Below are positions 16,292 to 24,783 of a stretch of 64,000 nt of DNA, in pieces. The notes under the pieces were generated by a model. That model saw only the letters and a list, made by a program, of their open reading frames with translations. It searched no databases and was not told where the DNA came from. Position 1 is the stretch's first letter, and every line of letters begins with the position of its first letter. Both the position numbers and the translations under genes were made by a program. Where the stretch lies: contig NZ_FO704550.1 of assembly GCF_000968195.1 (NCBI RefSeq), positions 868,001-932,000 on the forward strand, written 5' to 3'. Source of the DNA: Xenorhabdus doucetiae. Lineage in GTDB: Bacteria > Pseudomonadota > Gammaproteobacteria > Enterobacterales > Enterobacteriaceae.

Positions 16292-18202
16292 ATGAGCTAT
16301 CAGGTACTTGCCCGTAAGTGGCGCCCACAAATATTTTCTGATGTGATTGGTCAGCAACATGTGCTGACTGCATTGGCGAATGGTCTCGAACACCAACGCC
16401 TTCATCACGCTTATCTTTTTTCCGGCACTCGTGGCGTGGGAAAAACGACTATCGCACGTCTGTTGGCAAAAGGGCTGAATTGCGAAACGGGTATCACAAA
16501 GACGCCGTGTGGTCAGTGTGCCAACTGTCTTGAAATTGAACAGGGGCGGTTTGTTGATCTGATTGAAATCGATGCCGCTTCCCGAACAAAAGTAGAAGAT
16601 ACCCGCGAGTTGCTGGATAACGTCCAGTATGCCCCTGCCCGTGGTCGTTTCAAAGTCTACCTTATTGATGAAGTTCACATGCTTTCCCGCCATAGTTTCA
16701 ATGCCTTGTTAAAGACATTAGAAGAGCCGCCAGAACATGTGAAATTCCTGTTGGCAACAACCGATCCACAGAAACTGCCCGTGACGATCCTGTCACGCTG
16801 TTTGCAATTTCATTTGAAAACACTCGGTGTGGATCAAATCAGTAGTCAACTGGAACATGTGCTCAATGCTGAGAAAATAGAGAGCGATGTGCGTGCCCGT
16901 CAGCTTCTTGCCCGTGCCGCGGATGGCAGTATGCGTGATGCTTTGAGCTTAACGGATCAAGCCATTGCCCTTGGTGGGGGAACGCTGACATCGGATATCG
17001 TCAGCCAGATGCTGGGTACGCTGGATGATGACCAACCCTTGGCGATCATTGAAGCGTTGGTGCGTGCCGATGGTCAACAAATGATGGCTCTGGTGGAGCA
17101 GGCGGCAACTCGCGGTGCGGATTGGGAAAACCTGCTGGTTGAGACATTGTCGCTGTTGCATCGCATTGCCATGCTCCAACTGTTACCCCAACAACCTGAA
17201 AGTGAGCCTTCTTCAACAGAAGGGCGGTTGCGTTTGCTGGCAAGATCCATTTCCCCGACGGATTTGCAGTTTTATTATCAAGCATTGCTGGTAGGGCGCA
17301 AAGAACTTCCTTATGCGCCGGAACGACGGATGGGCGTTGAGATGGCATTACTGCGCGCCTTGGCTTTTCATCCCAAAACGGTCATTGAGGAAACTTCACC
17401 ACCTGCGGTGGTGGAAAACCTTGCCGCGCCAGTTGGGGGAGCAACTGGTGCGCCGCCTCCAGCTCCGTTGGGCAGTGAATCCATCGCAAACAGCCCAACA
17501 GCGAAACTATTGCAAGCGAGAAATACACTGACTCGTCAAGGGAATACGCCAGCAAAAAAGCCTGAACCGGCAGAGTCTGCGAAGGCGAAGCCGGCAAGTT
17601 CGGCGCTGGAACGACTGGTGGCGGTGGCAGAACAGCGGCCTCAATCTTACCTTCCTGAAACACAGGAGCCTAAACCGGTAAAGAAAGAGGCGTATCGTTG
17701 GCGGGCAACGAATGCCAGAGAGGAAAAGCCGCGTCCGACGACGACACCAAAAGCAATTAAAGCGGCGCTGGAGCATGAGAAGACCGCCGAATTGGTCGAA
17801 AAGCTGGCTCTGGAATCGAAACAAAGGGATTCATGGGCGGCAGAAATTGATAAACTGCGTATTCCTAAATTGGTTCAGCAAGTCGCATTGAATGCGTTTA
17901 AAGAACAGATTGATGAAAATCGTCTTTGTCTGCATTTACGTTCAAAGCAACGCCATCTCAATTCAGCATCGGCTCAGAAAGCGCTGGCGGAAGCATTAAG
18001 TGAATTGCATGGAAAATCGATTGAACTCAGTATCGTTGAAGATGATAATCCTGCGGTAAAAACGCCTCTGGAGTGGCGCCAAGCCATTTATGAAGAAAAA
18101 TTGGCACAAGCGCGTCAATCCATTATTTCGGATAAAACGATTCAAACACTTCAGCAACTATTTGATGCCGAATTGGATGAAGAAAGTATCCGGCCTGTTT
18201 AA
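16292..18202 (+). CDS. dnaX: DNA polymerase III tau and gamma subunits (DnaX)
   Basis: A 636-residue clamp-loader ATPase. Walker A GTRGVGKTT is at residues 45-53. Zinc ligands C64, C73, C76 and C79, Walker B LIDEVHML and the SRC arginine-finger motif are intact. After the AAA+ domains comes a Pro/Ala/Lys-rich linker and then the tau-specific part (SWAAEIDKLRI... LALESKQRD) that binds polymerase alpha and DnaB. A conserved -1 frameshift site at 17554-17560 would yield a gamma product of about 424 residues. First gene of the dnaX-ybaB-recR operon. Confidence 0.97.
   Translation: MSYQVLARKWRPQIFSDVIGQQHVLTALANGLEHQRLHHAYLFSGTRGVGKTTIARLLAKGLNCETGITKTPCGQCANCLEIEQGRFVDLIEIDAASRTKVEDTRELLDNVQYAPARGRFKVYLIDEVHMLSRHSFNALLKTLEEPPEHVKFLLATTDPQKLPVTILSRCLQFHLKTLGVDQISSQLEHVLNAEKIESDVRARQLLARAADGSMRDALSLTDQAIALGGGTLTSDIVSQMLGTLDDDQPLAIIEALVRADGQQMMALVEQAATRGADWENLLVETLSLLHRIAMLQLLPQQPESEPSSTEGRLRLLARSISPTDLQFYYQALLVGRKELPYAPERRMGVEMALLRALAFHPKTVIEETSPPAVVENLAAPVGGATGAPPPAPLGSESIANSPTAKLLQARNTLTRQGNTPAKKPEPAESAKAKPASSALERLVAVAEQRPQSYLPETQEPKPVKKEAYRWRATNAREEKPRPTTTPKAIKAALEHEKTAELVEKLALESKQRDSWAAEIDKLRIPKLVQQVALNAFKEQIDENRLCLHLRSKQRHLNSASAQKALAEALSELHGKSIELSIVEDDNPAVKTPLEWRQAIYEEKLAQARQSIISDKTIQTLQQLFDAELDEESIRPV
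17541..17596 (+). promoter_or_regulatory. Programmed -1 frameshift site producing DnaX gamma
   Basis: The heptamer A-AAA-AAG (17554-17560) is in the correct register. It is preceded by a Shine-Dalgarno-like AAGGGA and followed by a CCGGC/GCCGG stem. In the -1 frame only GCC is read before TGA, exactly one codon before the stop as in E. coli dnaX. Confidence 0.9.
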
Positions 18203-18250
18203 CTGCCGCAGTGTATTTGTATGCTGTGGCTATAGCGAAGAGAGAGAATT

Positions 18251-18580
18251 ATGTTTGGTAAAGGTGGTTTGGGCAATTTGATGAAACAGGCCCAGCAGAT
18301 GCAAGACAAGATGCAGAAAATGCAGGAAGAAATTGCAAATCTGGAAGTAACAGGCGAATCCGGTGCAGGGCTGGTAAAAATCACCATTAACGGTGCACAT
18401 AACTGCCGTCGTGTTGAAATCGATCCCAGCTTGATGGACGACGACAAAGATATGCTGGAAGATCTGATCGCCGCAGCATTCAATGATGCCGCTCGTCGCA
18501 TTGAAGAAACCCAGAAAGAAAAAATGGCCAGTGTTTCCAGCGGAATGCAATTGCCGCCTGGGTTTAAGATGCCATTCTAA
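18251..18580 (+). CDS. ybaB: Nucleoid-associated protein YbaB/EbfC
   Basis: A 109-residue DNA-binding protein of the YbaB/EbfC family. It forms dimers with a tweezer-like shape and coats DNA. The family pattern GNLMKQAQQMQDKMQKMQEEI and AAFNDAARRIEE is clear, as is the C-terminal glycine/methionine-rich tail (GMQLPPGFKMPF). It sits between dnaX and recR, and its stop codon overlaps the recR start (TAATG), indicating translational coupling. Confidence 0.97.
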   Translation: MFGKGGLGNLMKQAQQMQDKMQKMQEEIANLEVTGESGAGLVKITINGAHNCRRVEIDPSLMDDDKDMLEDLIAAAFNDAARRIEETQKEKMASVSSGMQLPPGFKMPF

Positions 18581-19188
18581 TGCAGACCAGTCCTCTTCTT
18601 GAATCTCTGATGGAAGCCCTGCGCTGTTTGCCCGGCGTAGGCCCAAAATCTGCGCAGCGGATGGCATTTCATCTATTGCAGCGAGATCGCAGTGGTGGAA
18701 TGCGACTGGCACAGGCACTGACGCGAGCCATGTCGGAAATTGGTCACTGTCAGGATTGCCGGACATTCACGGAACAAGAACAGTGCACGATTTGCGCCAA
18801 TCCCCGCCGTCAGCAGAATGGTCAGATCTGTGTCGTGGAAAGTCCCGCCGATATTCATGCCATCGAACAAACAGGTCAGTTTGCAGGACGGTATTTTGTC
18901 CTGATGGGGCATTTATCGCCGCTGGATGGTATTGGGCCGATGGATATTGGTTTGGATCGGCTGGAAGCGCGTTTATCTTCTGAAACCTTGTCAGAAATTA
19001 TTCTGGCAACCAATCCCACTGTCGAAGGAGAGGCAACGGCAAACTATATTGCGGAAATGTGCTCTCAATATCGTGTGACCGCCAGCCGAATTGCTCATGG
19101 TGTTCCTGTGGGTGGAGAGCTTGAAATGGTGGATGGGACAACATTGTCTCACTCGTTGGCTGGCCGTCAAAAAATCACGGATTTGTGA
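18580..19188 (+). CDS. recR: Recombination protein RecR
   Basis: A 202-residue member of the RecFOR complex that helps load RecA on gapped DNA. The sequence shows the helix-hairpin-helix region (LPGVGPKSAQRMAFHLL), a four-cysteine zinc finger (CQDCRTF...CTICANPRR) and the Toprim domain (VVESPADIHAIEQTG...GRYFVLMGHLSPLDG). The length equals that of the E. coli protein within one residue. Last gene of the dnaX operon, overlapping ybaB by one base. Confidence 0.97.
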   Translation: MQTSPLLESLMEALRCLPGVGPKSAQRMAFHLLQRDRSGGMRLAQALTRAMSEIGHCQDCRTFTEQEQCTICANPRRQQNGQICVVESPADIHAIEQTGQFAGRYFVLMGHLSPLDGIGPMDIGLDRLEARLSSETLSEIILATNPTVEGEATANYIAEMCSQYRVTASRIAHGVPVGGELEMVDGTTLSHSLAGRQKITDL

Positions 19189-19304
19189 TTTCTCTGCCAA
19201 TTTAAATGGGTCATTCCAATGGATGGTGTTGCTGATTATGCCGCCATCCATCGCCGATTGACTGGCTTATCTAACAAATTTTACATTCTTCTTGCTTGTC
19301 ATAA

Positions 19305-19333
19305 CTTGAAACTTTCCTTATCTATCCCCATTT
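19305..19333 (+). promoter_or_regulatory. Sigma-32 heat-shock promoter of htpG
   Basis: CTTGAAA, 14 bp, then CCCCATTT. Both elements match the RpoH consensus very closely, and the spacing is canonical. It lies 54 bp before the htpG start codon. Confidence 0.9.
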
Positions 19334-19387
19334 GATTACCATCGTCCGATTTTACATATCTGAACTGGATTTAGATTGAGGTAATAA

Positions 19388-21283
19388 ATGAGCATGAAAG
19401 ATCAGGAAACCCGTGGATTTCAGTCTGAAGTCAAACAACTGTTGCAATTGATGATCCACTCTCTCTATTCCAACAAAGAAATTTTTCTCCGCGAACTGAT
19501 TTCAAACGCCTCTGATGCGGCTGACAAACTGCGCTTCCGTGCATTGTCCGCGCCTGAGCTGTATGAAAATGATGGTGAATTACGTGTTCGTCTGGCGGTT
19601 GATAAAGAGCAGAAAACCATCACCATCAGTGATAATGGTATCGGCATGTCCCGTGATGAAGTGATCGATAATCTGGGAACGATTGCAAAATCCGGTACTA
19701 AAGCGTTTCTTGAATCCATTGGCTCTGATCAGGCAAAAGACAGCCAATTGATTGGTCAGTTCGGTGTTGGCTTCTACTCTGCCTTTATCGTTGCGGACAA
19801 AGTCACCGTGCGTACCCGTGCAGCAGGCGCACTGGCTGAACAAGGGGTGTTCTGGGAATCAACGGGAGAGGGTGATTACACCGTTGCGGCTATTGAAAAA
19901 GCCGGGCGTGGTACAGAAATCACCCTGCATTTGCGCGATGGCGAAAGCGACTTCCTTAATGACTGGCGTCTGCGTTCTATCATTGGCAAATATTCTGATC
20001 ACATTGCCTTACCCGTTGAAATTGAAACCCAAACTAAAAACGAAGAAGACGACTCAGTTACCGTCACTTGGGAAAAAATCAACAAGGCCCAAGCTTTGTG
20101 GACGCGTGGTAAATCAGAAATCAGTGATGAGGAATACCAAGAGTTTTACAAACACATTTCCCATGATTTTACCGATTCTTTGATTTGGAGCCATAACCGC
20201 GTTGAAGGCAAACAAGAATACACCAGCTTGCTGTATATCCCTTCTCAGGCGCCGTGGGACATGTGGAACCGCGAACATAAACATGGTCTGAAACTTTATG
20301 TACAGCGTGTATTCATCATGGATGAAGCTGAACAGTTCATGCCAAATTACCTGCGCTTTGTGCGTGGTCTGGTCGATTCCAACGACCTGCCGTTGAATGT
20401 CTCCCGTGAAATTTTGCAAGACAGCACCATCACACGTAACCTGCGCAGCGCGCTGACTAAACGTGTATTGCAAATGTTAGATAAACTGGCAAAAGACGAC
20501 GCAGAAAAATATCAGACCTTCTGGCAGCAATTCGGCCTGGTGATGAAAGAAGGACCTGCCGAAGATGGCGCCAACAAAGAAGCCATCGCCAAATTACTGC
20601 GCTTTGCGACCACTCACAATGACAGCGCCGCGCAAACCGTGTCTCTGGAAGAATACGTTGGCCGCATGGCCGAAGGTCAGGAGAAGATCTATTACATCAC
20701 GGCAGACAGCTATGCTGCGGCGAAAAATAGTCCGCACTTAGAGCTGTTCCGCAAGAAAGGCATTGAGGTTCTGCTGCTGTCTGACCGCATTGATGAATGG
20801 ATGATGAGTTACCTGACTGAGTTTGAGGGTAAGTCACTTCAATCGGTCAGCAAGTCTGATGAATCCCTCGATAAACTGGCGGATGAAAACCAGGCGGAAC
20901 AGGAAGAAGCCGATAAAAAGTTGGAGCCATTCGTTGAGCGCGTGAAGACGCTGTTGGGTGAGCGCGTGAAAGAAGTGAAGCTGACACATCGTCTGACCGA
21001 TACGCCTGCTATCGTCACAACGGATGCTAATGCCATGAGTACACAAATGGCGAAGCTGTTTGCGGCAGCGGGCCAGTCGGCGCCAGAAGTGAGTTATAAC
21101 TTTGAGCTGAATCCGGAACACCTTCTGGTTAAGAAAGCGGCTGATATTGATGATGATACTCAATTCGCCGATTGGATAGAATTGTTGCTGGATCAAGCCC
21201 TGTTTGCCGAACGTGGCACATTGGATGATCCAAACCAATTTATTCGTCGAATGAATCAATTATTATTGGCTGAAAAAGCGTAA
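19388..21283 (+). CDS. htpG: Chaperone HtpG (bacterial Hsp90)
   Basis: A 631-residue ATP-dependent homodimeric chaperone. The N-terminal ATPase domain shows ELISNASDAADKLR, DNGIGMSRDEV, GQFGVGFYSAF and GTEITLHL. Middle-domain catalytic Arg lies in the NVSREILQ segment, followed by the C-terminal dimerisation domain (NELNPEHLLVKK-like). The start at 19388 follows GAGG; a second ATG is two codons on. It has its own heat-shock promoter, as in E. coli. Confidence 0.98.
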   Translation: MSMKDQETRGFQSEVKQLLQLMIHSLYSNKEIFLRELISNASDAADKLRFRALSAPELYENDGELRVRLAVDKEQKTITISDNGIGMSRDEVIDNLGTIAKSGTKAFLESIGSDQAKDSQLIGQFGVGFYSAFIVADKVTVRTRAAGALAEQGVFWESTGEGDYTVAAIEKAGRGTEITLHLRDGESDFLNDWRLRSIIGKYSDHIALPVEIETQTKNEEDDSVTVTWEKINKAQALWTRGKSEISDEEYQEFYKHISHDFTDSLIWSHNRVEGKQEYTSLLYIPSQAPWDMWNREHKHGLKLYVQRVFIMDEAEQFMPNYLRFVRGLVDSNDLPLNVSREILQDSTITRNLRSALTKRVLQMLDKLAKDDAEKYQTFWQQFGLVMKEGPAEDGANKEAIAKLLRFATTHNDSAAQTVSLEEYVGRMAEGQEKIYYITADSYAAAKNSPHLELFRKKGIEVLLLSDRIDEWMMSYLTEFEGKSLQSVSKSDESLDKLADENQAEQEEADKKLEPFVERVKTLLGERVKEVKLTHRLTDTPAIVTTDANAMSTQMAKLFAAAGQSAPEVSYNFELNPEHLLVKKAADIDDDTQFADWIELLLDQALFAERGTLDDPNQFIRRMNQLLLAEKA

Positions 21284-21304
21284 TTTTATTGAGATAAATG
21301 ATAA

Positions 21305-21348
21305 AAAAACCACGCTTCAACGAAAAATGGGGCGTGGTTTATTTTTTG
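21305..21348 (+). terminator. htpG terminator
   Basis: AAACCACGC pairs with GCGTGGTTT and is followed by A and six T residues. The 3' arm plus T-tract is duplicated immediately downstream (see repeat). Confidence 0.85.
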
Positions 21349-21366
21349 ACGTGGTTTATTTTTTGA
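21333..21366 (+). repeat. Perfect 17-bp tandem duplication of terminator arm
   Basis: CGTGGTTTATTTTTTGA occurs twice head to tail (21333-21349 and 21350-21366), giving the htpG terminator a second 3' arm and T-tract. Confidence 0.9.
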
Positions 21367-21473
21367 TTAGTGCGAAAACGTTTACCTGTTTTCTTGAGCC
21401 ATCCCCTATTCAAATGGTATGGTGGTACGTTTTCTTTAAAATATGAAAAGCAAATAGCAAGGGGATTTACGCA

Positions 21474-22121
21474 ATGCGTATTATTCTGCTGGGCGCACCA
21501 GGCGCCGGTAAGGGGACTCAGGCACAATTTATCATGGAGAAATATGGGGTTCCCCAAATTTCGACAGGTGATATGCTGCGTGCCGCAGTAAAAGCGGGCA
21601 CTGAATTGGGTTTGAAAGCAAAAGAGTTGATGGATAATGGCAAGCTGGTGACTGATGAACTGGTCATTGCCTTGGTTAAAGAGCGCATCAAACAAGATGA
21701 TTGTCATAATGGATTCTTGTTGGATGGGTTCCCGCGCACCATTCCTCAGGCCGATGCCATGAAAGAAGCCGGTATCAAGGTTGATTATGTGCTGGAATTT
21801 GATGTTCCTGATGCCATCATCGTTGAACGTATTATTGGCCGTCGTGTGCATGCGCCATCAGGCCGTGTTTACCACATCAAATTTAATCCACCAAAAGTGG
21901 AAAACCAAGATGATGTGACGGGCGAAGCGCTGACAATCCGTAAAGATGATCAGGAAGATACGGTCCGTAAACGTCTGGTTGAATACCACGCACAAACTGC
22001 ACCTTTGGTTTCTTACTATCAGCAAGAAGCGCAGGCGGGTAACACACAATACTTCAAACTTGATGGGACTCGTCAAGTCGCGGAAGTTAGCGCAGAGCTG
22101 GCGAACATTCTGGGCGAATAA
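21474..22121 (+). CDS. adk: Adenylate kinase
   Basis: A 215-residue essential cytosolic enzyme that interconverts ATP + AMP and 2 ADP. The P-loop GAPGAGKGT is at residues 7-15, the AMP-binding region STGDMLRAAV follows, then LLDGFPRT and the LID domain (GRRVHAPSGRVYHIKFNPP). The length is typical of long-form Adk (214 aa). Located between htpG and hemH, as in E. coli, and has its own terminator. Confidence 0.98.
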   Translation: MRIILLGAPGAGKGTQAQFIMEKYGVPQISTGDMLRAAVKAGTELGLKAKELMDNGKLVTDELVIALVKERIKQDDCHNGFLLDGFPRTIPQADAMKEAGIKVDYVLEFDVPDAIIVERIIGRRVHAPSGRVYHIKFNPPKVENQDDVTGEALTIRKDDQEDTVRKRLVEYHAQTAPLVSYYQQEAQAGNTQYFKLDGTRQVAEVSAELANILGE

Positions 22122-22205
22122 TTTCGTTGTACCTTGAATGATTACCCCCAGAGACTTTGGTCTTTTACCCGAAAGATGAAGGGGATACTTCTCGGATTAT
22201 TAAAA

Positions 22206-22235
22206 CAGGCGGCTTTCATACCGCCTGATTTTTTT
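22206..22235 (+). terminator. adk terminator
   Basis: CAGGCGG/CCGCCTG stem with an 8-nt loop and seven T residues. Confidence 0.88.
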
Positions 22236-22341
22236 GCGGCTTACTTATACCCGATGAAAAATTTACTCCATGAAATGTTACATGTCGCTATCATTCATGT
22301 TTTATACTAGATTGTCAGTCATTTTAATGGAGCTCTGAGGA

Positions 22342-23304
22342 ATGAGTAGCAAGAAATATGGTGTCCTATTAGTCAATCTGGGTACACCTGATGCGCCAAC
22401 ACCAGCAGCAATAAGATGTTATCTGGCAAAGTTTCTCAGTGACAGAAGGGTTGTTGATATCCCGCCATTGATTTGGAAACCGATATTACATGGTTTTATT
22501 CTTCCTTTCCGTTCTTATCGAGTGGCTAAACTTTATCAAGAAATTTGGGGAGAAGAAGGCTCTCCATTATTAGTTTACAGTCGCCGCCAGCAGAAGTTAC
22601 TGGCTGAAAAGTTGGCTGTTCCCGTTGCGTTGGGAATGACTTATGGCTCTCCTTCTTTACCCCAAGCCATAGACAGTTTGTTGCAGCAGGGGATTGATAA
22701 TCTGATTGTGCTGCCACTTTATCCTCAATACTCCAGTACAACGTCGGCCGCGGTTTTTGACAGCATCAGTAAAATATTGCGCGAGTATCGGACAATTCCT
22801 ACTCTGTATTTTGTCCGTAGTTATGCCACGCATCCCGCTTATATTGCGGCATTGAAGGAAACCATTGAGCAGAGCTTTGAGAAACAGGGTCAACCAGATC
22901 GCTTAATTGTGTCCTATCACGGTATTCCTGAACGTCTGGCAAAGATGGGGGATATTTATCCACAGGAGTGTAAGGCGACGACTACACTGTTGAGTCAGGC
23001 ACTGGATTATCCGGCAGATAAAATTGTCATGACTTATCAGTCGCGTTTTGGTCGCTTACCGTGGTTATCGCCTTATACCGATAAGACCATGGCATCATTA
23101 CCCAGCCAGGGAGTGGAACATGTCCAGGTGGTGTGCCCTGGGTTTGCGGCTGATTGTCTGGAAACATTGGAAGAGATTAAGCAACAAAATAAAGTTATCT
23201 TTTTAAATGCAGGTGGGAAAAAGTTTGAATATATCTCTGCACTTAATGATAATGAAGCCCACATTTCCTTGCTGAAACAGTTAGTCAATAATGTCATGAA
23301 ATAA
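22342..23304 (+). CDS. hemH: Ferrochelatase
   Basis: A 320-residue enzyme that inserts ferrous iron into protoporphyrin IX, the last step of heme biosynthesis. The N-terminal YGVLLVNLGTPDAPT, the catalytic-His region LIVSYHGIPERL, the YQSRFGRLPWLSPYTD motif and the second active-site region VVCPGFAADCLETLEEI are all present. A GAGG ribosome site precedes the ATG. Its position after adk is conserved. Confidence 0.98.
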   Translation: MSSKKYGVLLVNLGTPDAPTPAAIRCYLAKFLSDRRVVDIPPLIWKPILHGFILPFRSYRVAKLYQEIWGEEGSPLLVYSRRQQKLLAEKLAVPVALGMTYGSPSLPQAIDSLLQQGIDNLIVLPLYPQYSSTTSAAVFDSISKILREYRTIPTLYFVRSYATHPAYIAALKETIEQSFEKQGQPDRLIVSYHGIPERLAKMGDIYPQECKATTTLLSQALDYPADKIVMTYQSRFGRLPWLSPYTDKTMASLPSQGVEHVQVVCPGFAADCLETLEEIKQQNKVIFLNAGGKKFEYISALNDNEAHISLLKQLVNNVMK

Positions 23305-23468
23305 CTTGTTATTGCTTGTTATGGGACATTATCACACATAGTGAATAGCAGACATTGATCGTCGTATGATTTTAGGGATAGGGTTTTGGACCCAATGAAT
23401 ACGATAAGCGAGATAAAGGGTTTGCATATCAATGAAAAGCAAAATTATTTGGATTGGACATATAGATA

Positions 23469-24581
23469 ATGAGTAATAAACCTATTAAACACCCCGATTT
23501 TTACGAAGAGCAGGCAAATTATTATCGTCCAGAACGGGAAGATGAAATTGATTTGTTTGAACTATTCTCGGTACTCTTCCAATCAAAATATTTGATTATT
23601 GCAGTATCTTTCGTTCTTGCAATTATTGGTTTCGGTATCGCATCATTTTTACCGCAAAAATGGACCAGTACGGCTGCGGTGGTGAAGCCAGGGTTGGAAG
23701 AGTTTCAGCCATTGAAAAATGCGTTAACGGGTTTACATGTTCTGAGTCTTGAACCGAAAGTGACAGAAGAGTCACTGTTTAATCGGTTTATTGAAAACTA
23801 TAACTCGCGTGTATTACGTGAAGAATATTTGGTCAATACTGATTACTTTAAGGCTTTGCTCGCGAAGAACCATGATGGTTCCGAGCAGGAAAAAAGGAAG
23901 TTGATTGAGCAAATTATTAATAAAAACATTGTGCTATCTTTGCCTAAGAAAGATAAAAATGAAGATGAAGATGTTGAAGCTAAACTTTCTTTCAGTTCTG
24001 ATAATGCACAAGACGCTTACAATCTATTAAATGGCTATATCAAATTCGTCTCTTCGGTGGTTCGTAACCAGGTGAAAGAAGAACTGAATGATTTGGTTCA
24101 TCAGAAACTGGAGTACTCGCAAAAGCTTTATGCTCTTGATTTAGAACGTATCAGTAATATGCGTAGTGTGGATATTGAAAAATTGAAATATGCGATTTCT
24201 ATTGCTGATTCTGCCGGGGTGAAAAAGCCCGTCTCCAATGGCGGGGCGATGATCAAGGATGACCCGGATTATTCGATTGCACTGGGGTCTGATGCACTGC
24301 AACGTAAATTACAGATTACCGAAGAAATCACTGATCCGACTAAAATTGATGCCGACCTGCGTAACCGTCAGTTGTATATCAAGAATTTAGAAAAAGTGAA
24401 TGTTGATACTATTGATTTCGTGCCATTCAAGTACATGCAGGAACCTTATCAACCAACGTCAAAAGATTCACCTAAGCGTTTGCTGATTTTGATTGGCGCG
24501 GGCTTTATTGGTTTTATTTTATCTGTTATGTATGTTCTGCTGCGCCATATGGTACGTAGCCGCCAGAAACAAGAGGCTTAA
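23469..24581 (+). CDS. Wzz/FepE-family polysaccharide chain-length determinant
   Basis: A 370-residue polysaccharide co-polymerase (PCP1 type) that sets O-antigen or related chain length by acting on the Wzy polymerase. The architecture is an N-terminal cytoplasmic tail, TM1 at about 41-61, a long periplasmic helical domain, and TM2 at about 338-357 preceded by a proline-rich motif (PYQPTSKDSPKR). The length fits FepE (377 aa) better than WzzB. It stands alone between hemH and gsk, the site where Yersinia species carry their entire O-antigen cluster. The name wzz or fepE cannot be decided from sequence alone. Confidence 0.88.
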   Translation: MSNKPIKHPDFYEEQANYYRPEREDEIDLFELFSVLFQSKYLIIAVSFVLAIIGFGIASFLPQKWTSTAAVVKPGLEEFQPLKNALTGLHVLSLEPKVTEESLFNRFIENYNSRVLREEYLVNTDYFKALLAKNHDGSEQEKRKLIEQIINKNIVLSLPKKDKNEDEDVEAKLSFSSDNAQDAYNLLNGYIKFVSSVVRNQVKEELNDLVHQKLEYSQKLYALDLERISNMRSVDIEKLKYAISIADSAGVKKPVSNGGAMIKDDPDYSIALGSDALQRKLQITEEITDPTKIDADLRNRQLYIKNLEKVNVDTIDFVPFKYMQEPYQPTSKDSPKRLLILIGAGFIGFILSVMYVLLRHMVRSRQKQEA

Positions 24582-24621
24582 TATTATCTTAACGATCTCA
24601 TGTTCTGATCGCTGAAATTTC

Positions 24622-24661
24622 GACAGCCAATGTTGATAATCACATTGGCTGTCTTTATTTT
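24622..24661 (+). terminator. Terminator after the wzz-like gene
   Basis: A perfect 12-bp stem (GACAGCCAATGT/ACATTGGCTGTC), an 8-nt loop, then a T-rich tail. Confidence 0.9.
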
Positions 24662-24703
24662 TGGCACCGTATTTTTTGTTTTTTTCCGGTATTATGACAC
24701 ACT

Positions 24704-24751
24704 GTATTGTGCTGGCGCGGTATTGTGATAACGCGGTATTGTGCTAACATG
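24704..24751 (+). repeat. Three 16-bp tandem repeats upstream of gsk
   Basis: GTATTGTGCTGGCGCG, GTATTGTGATAACGCG and GTATTGTGCTAACATG follow one another without gaps, ending 32 bp before the gsk start. They may be part of the promoter or operator region. Confidence 0.85.
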
Positions 24752-24783
24752 CCGCATATTTTGGCGCTACAGCAGCATAAGTT

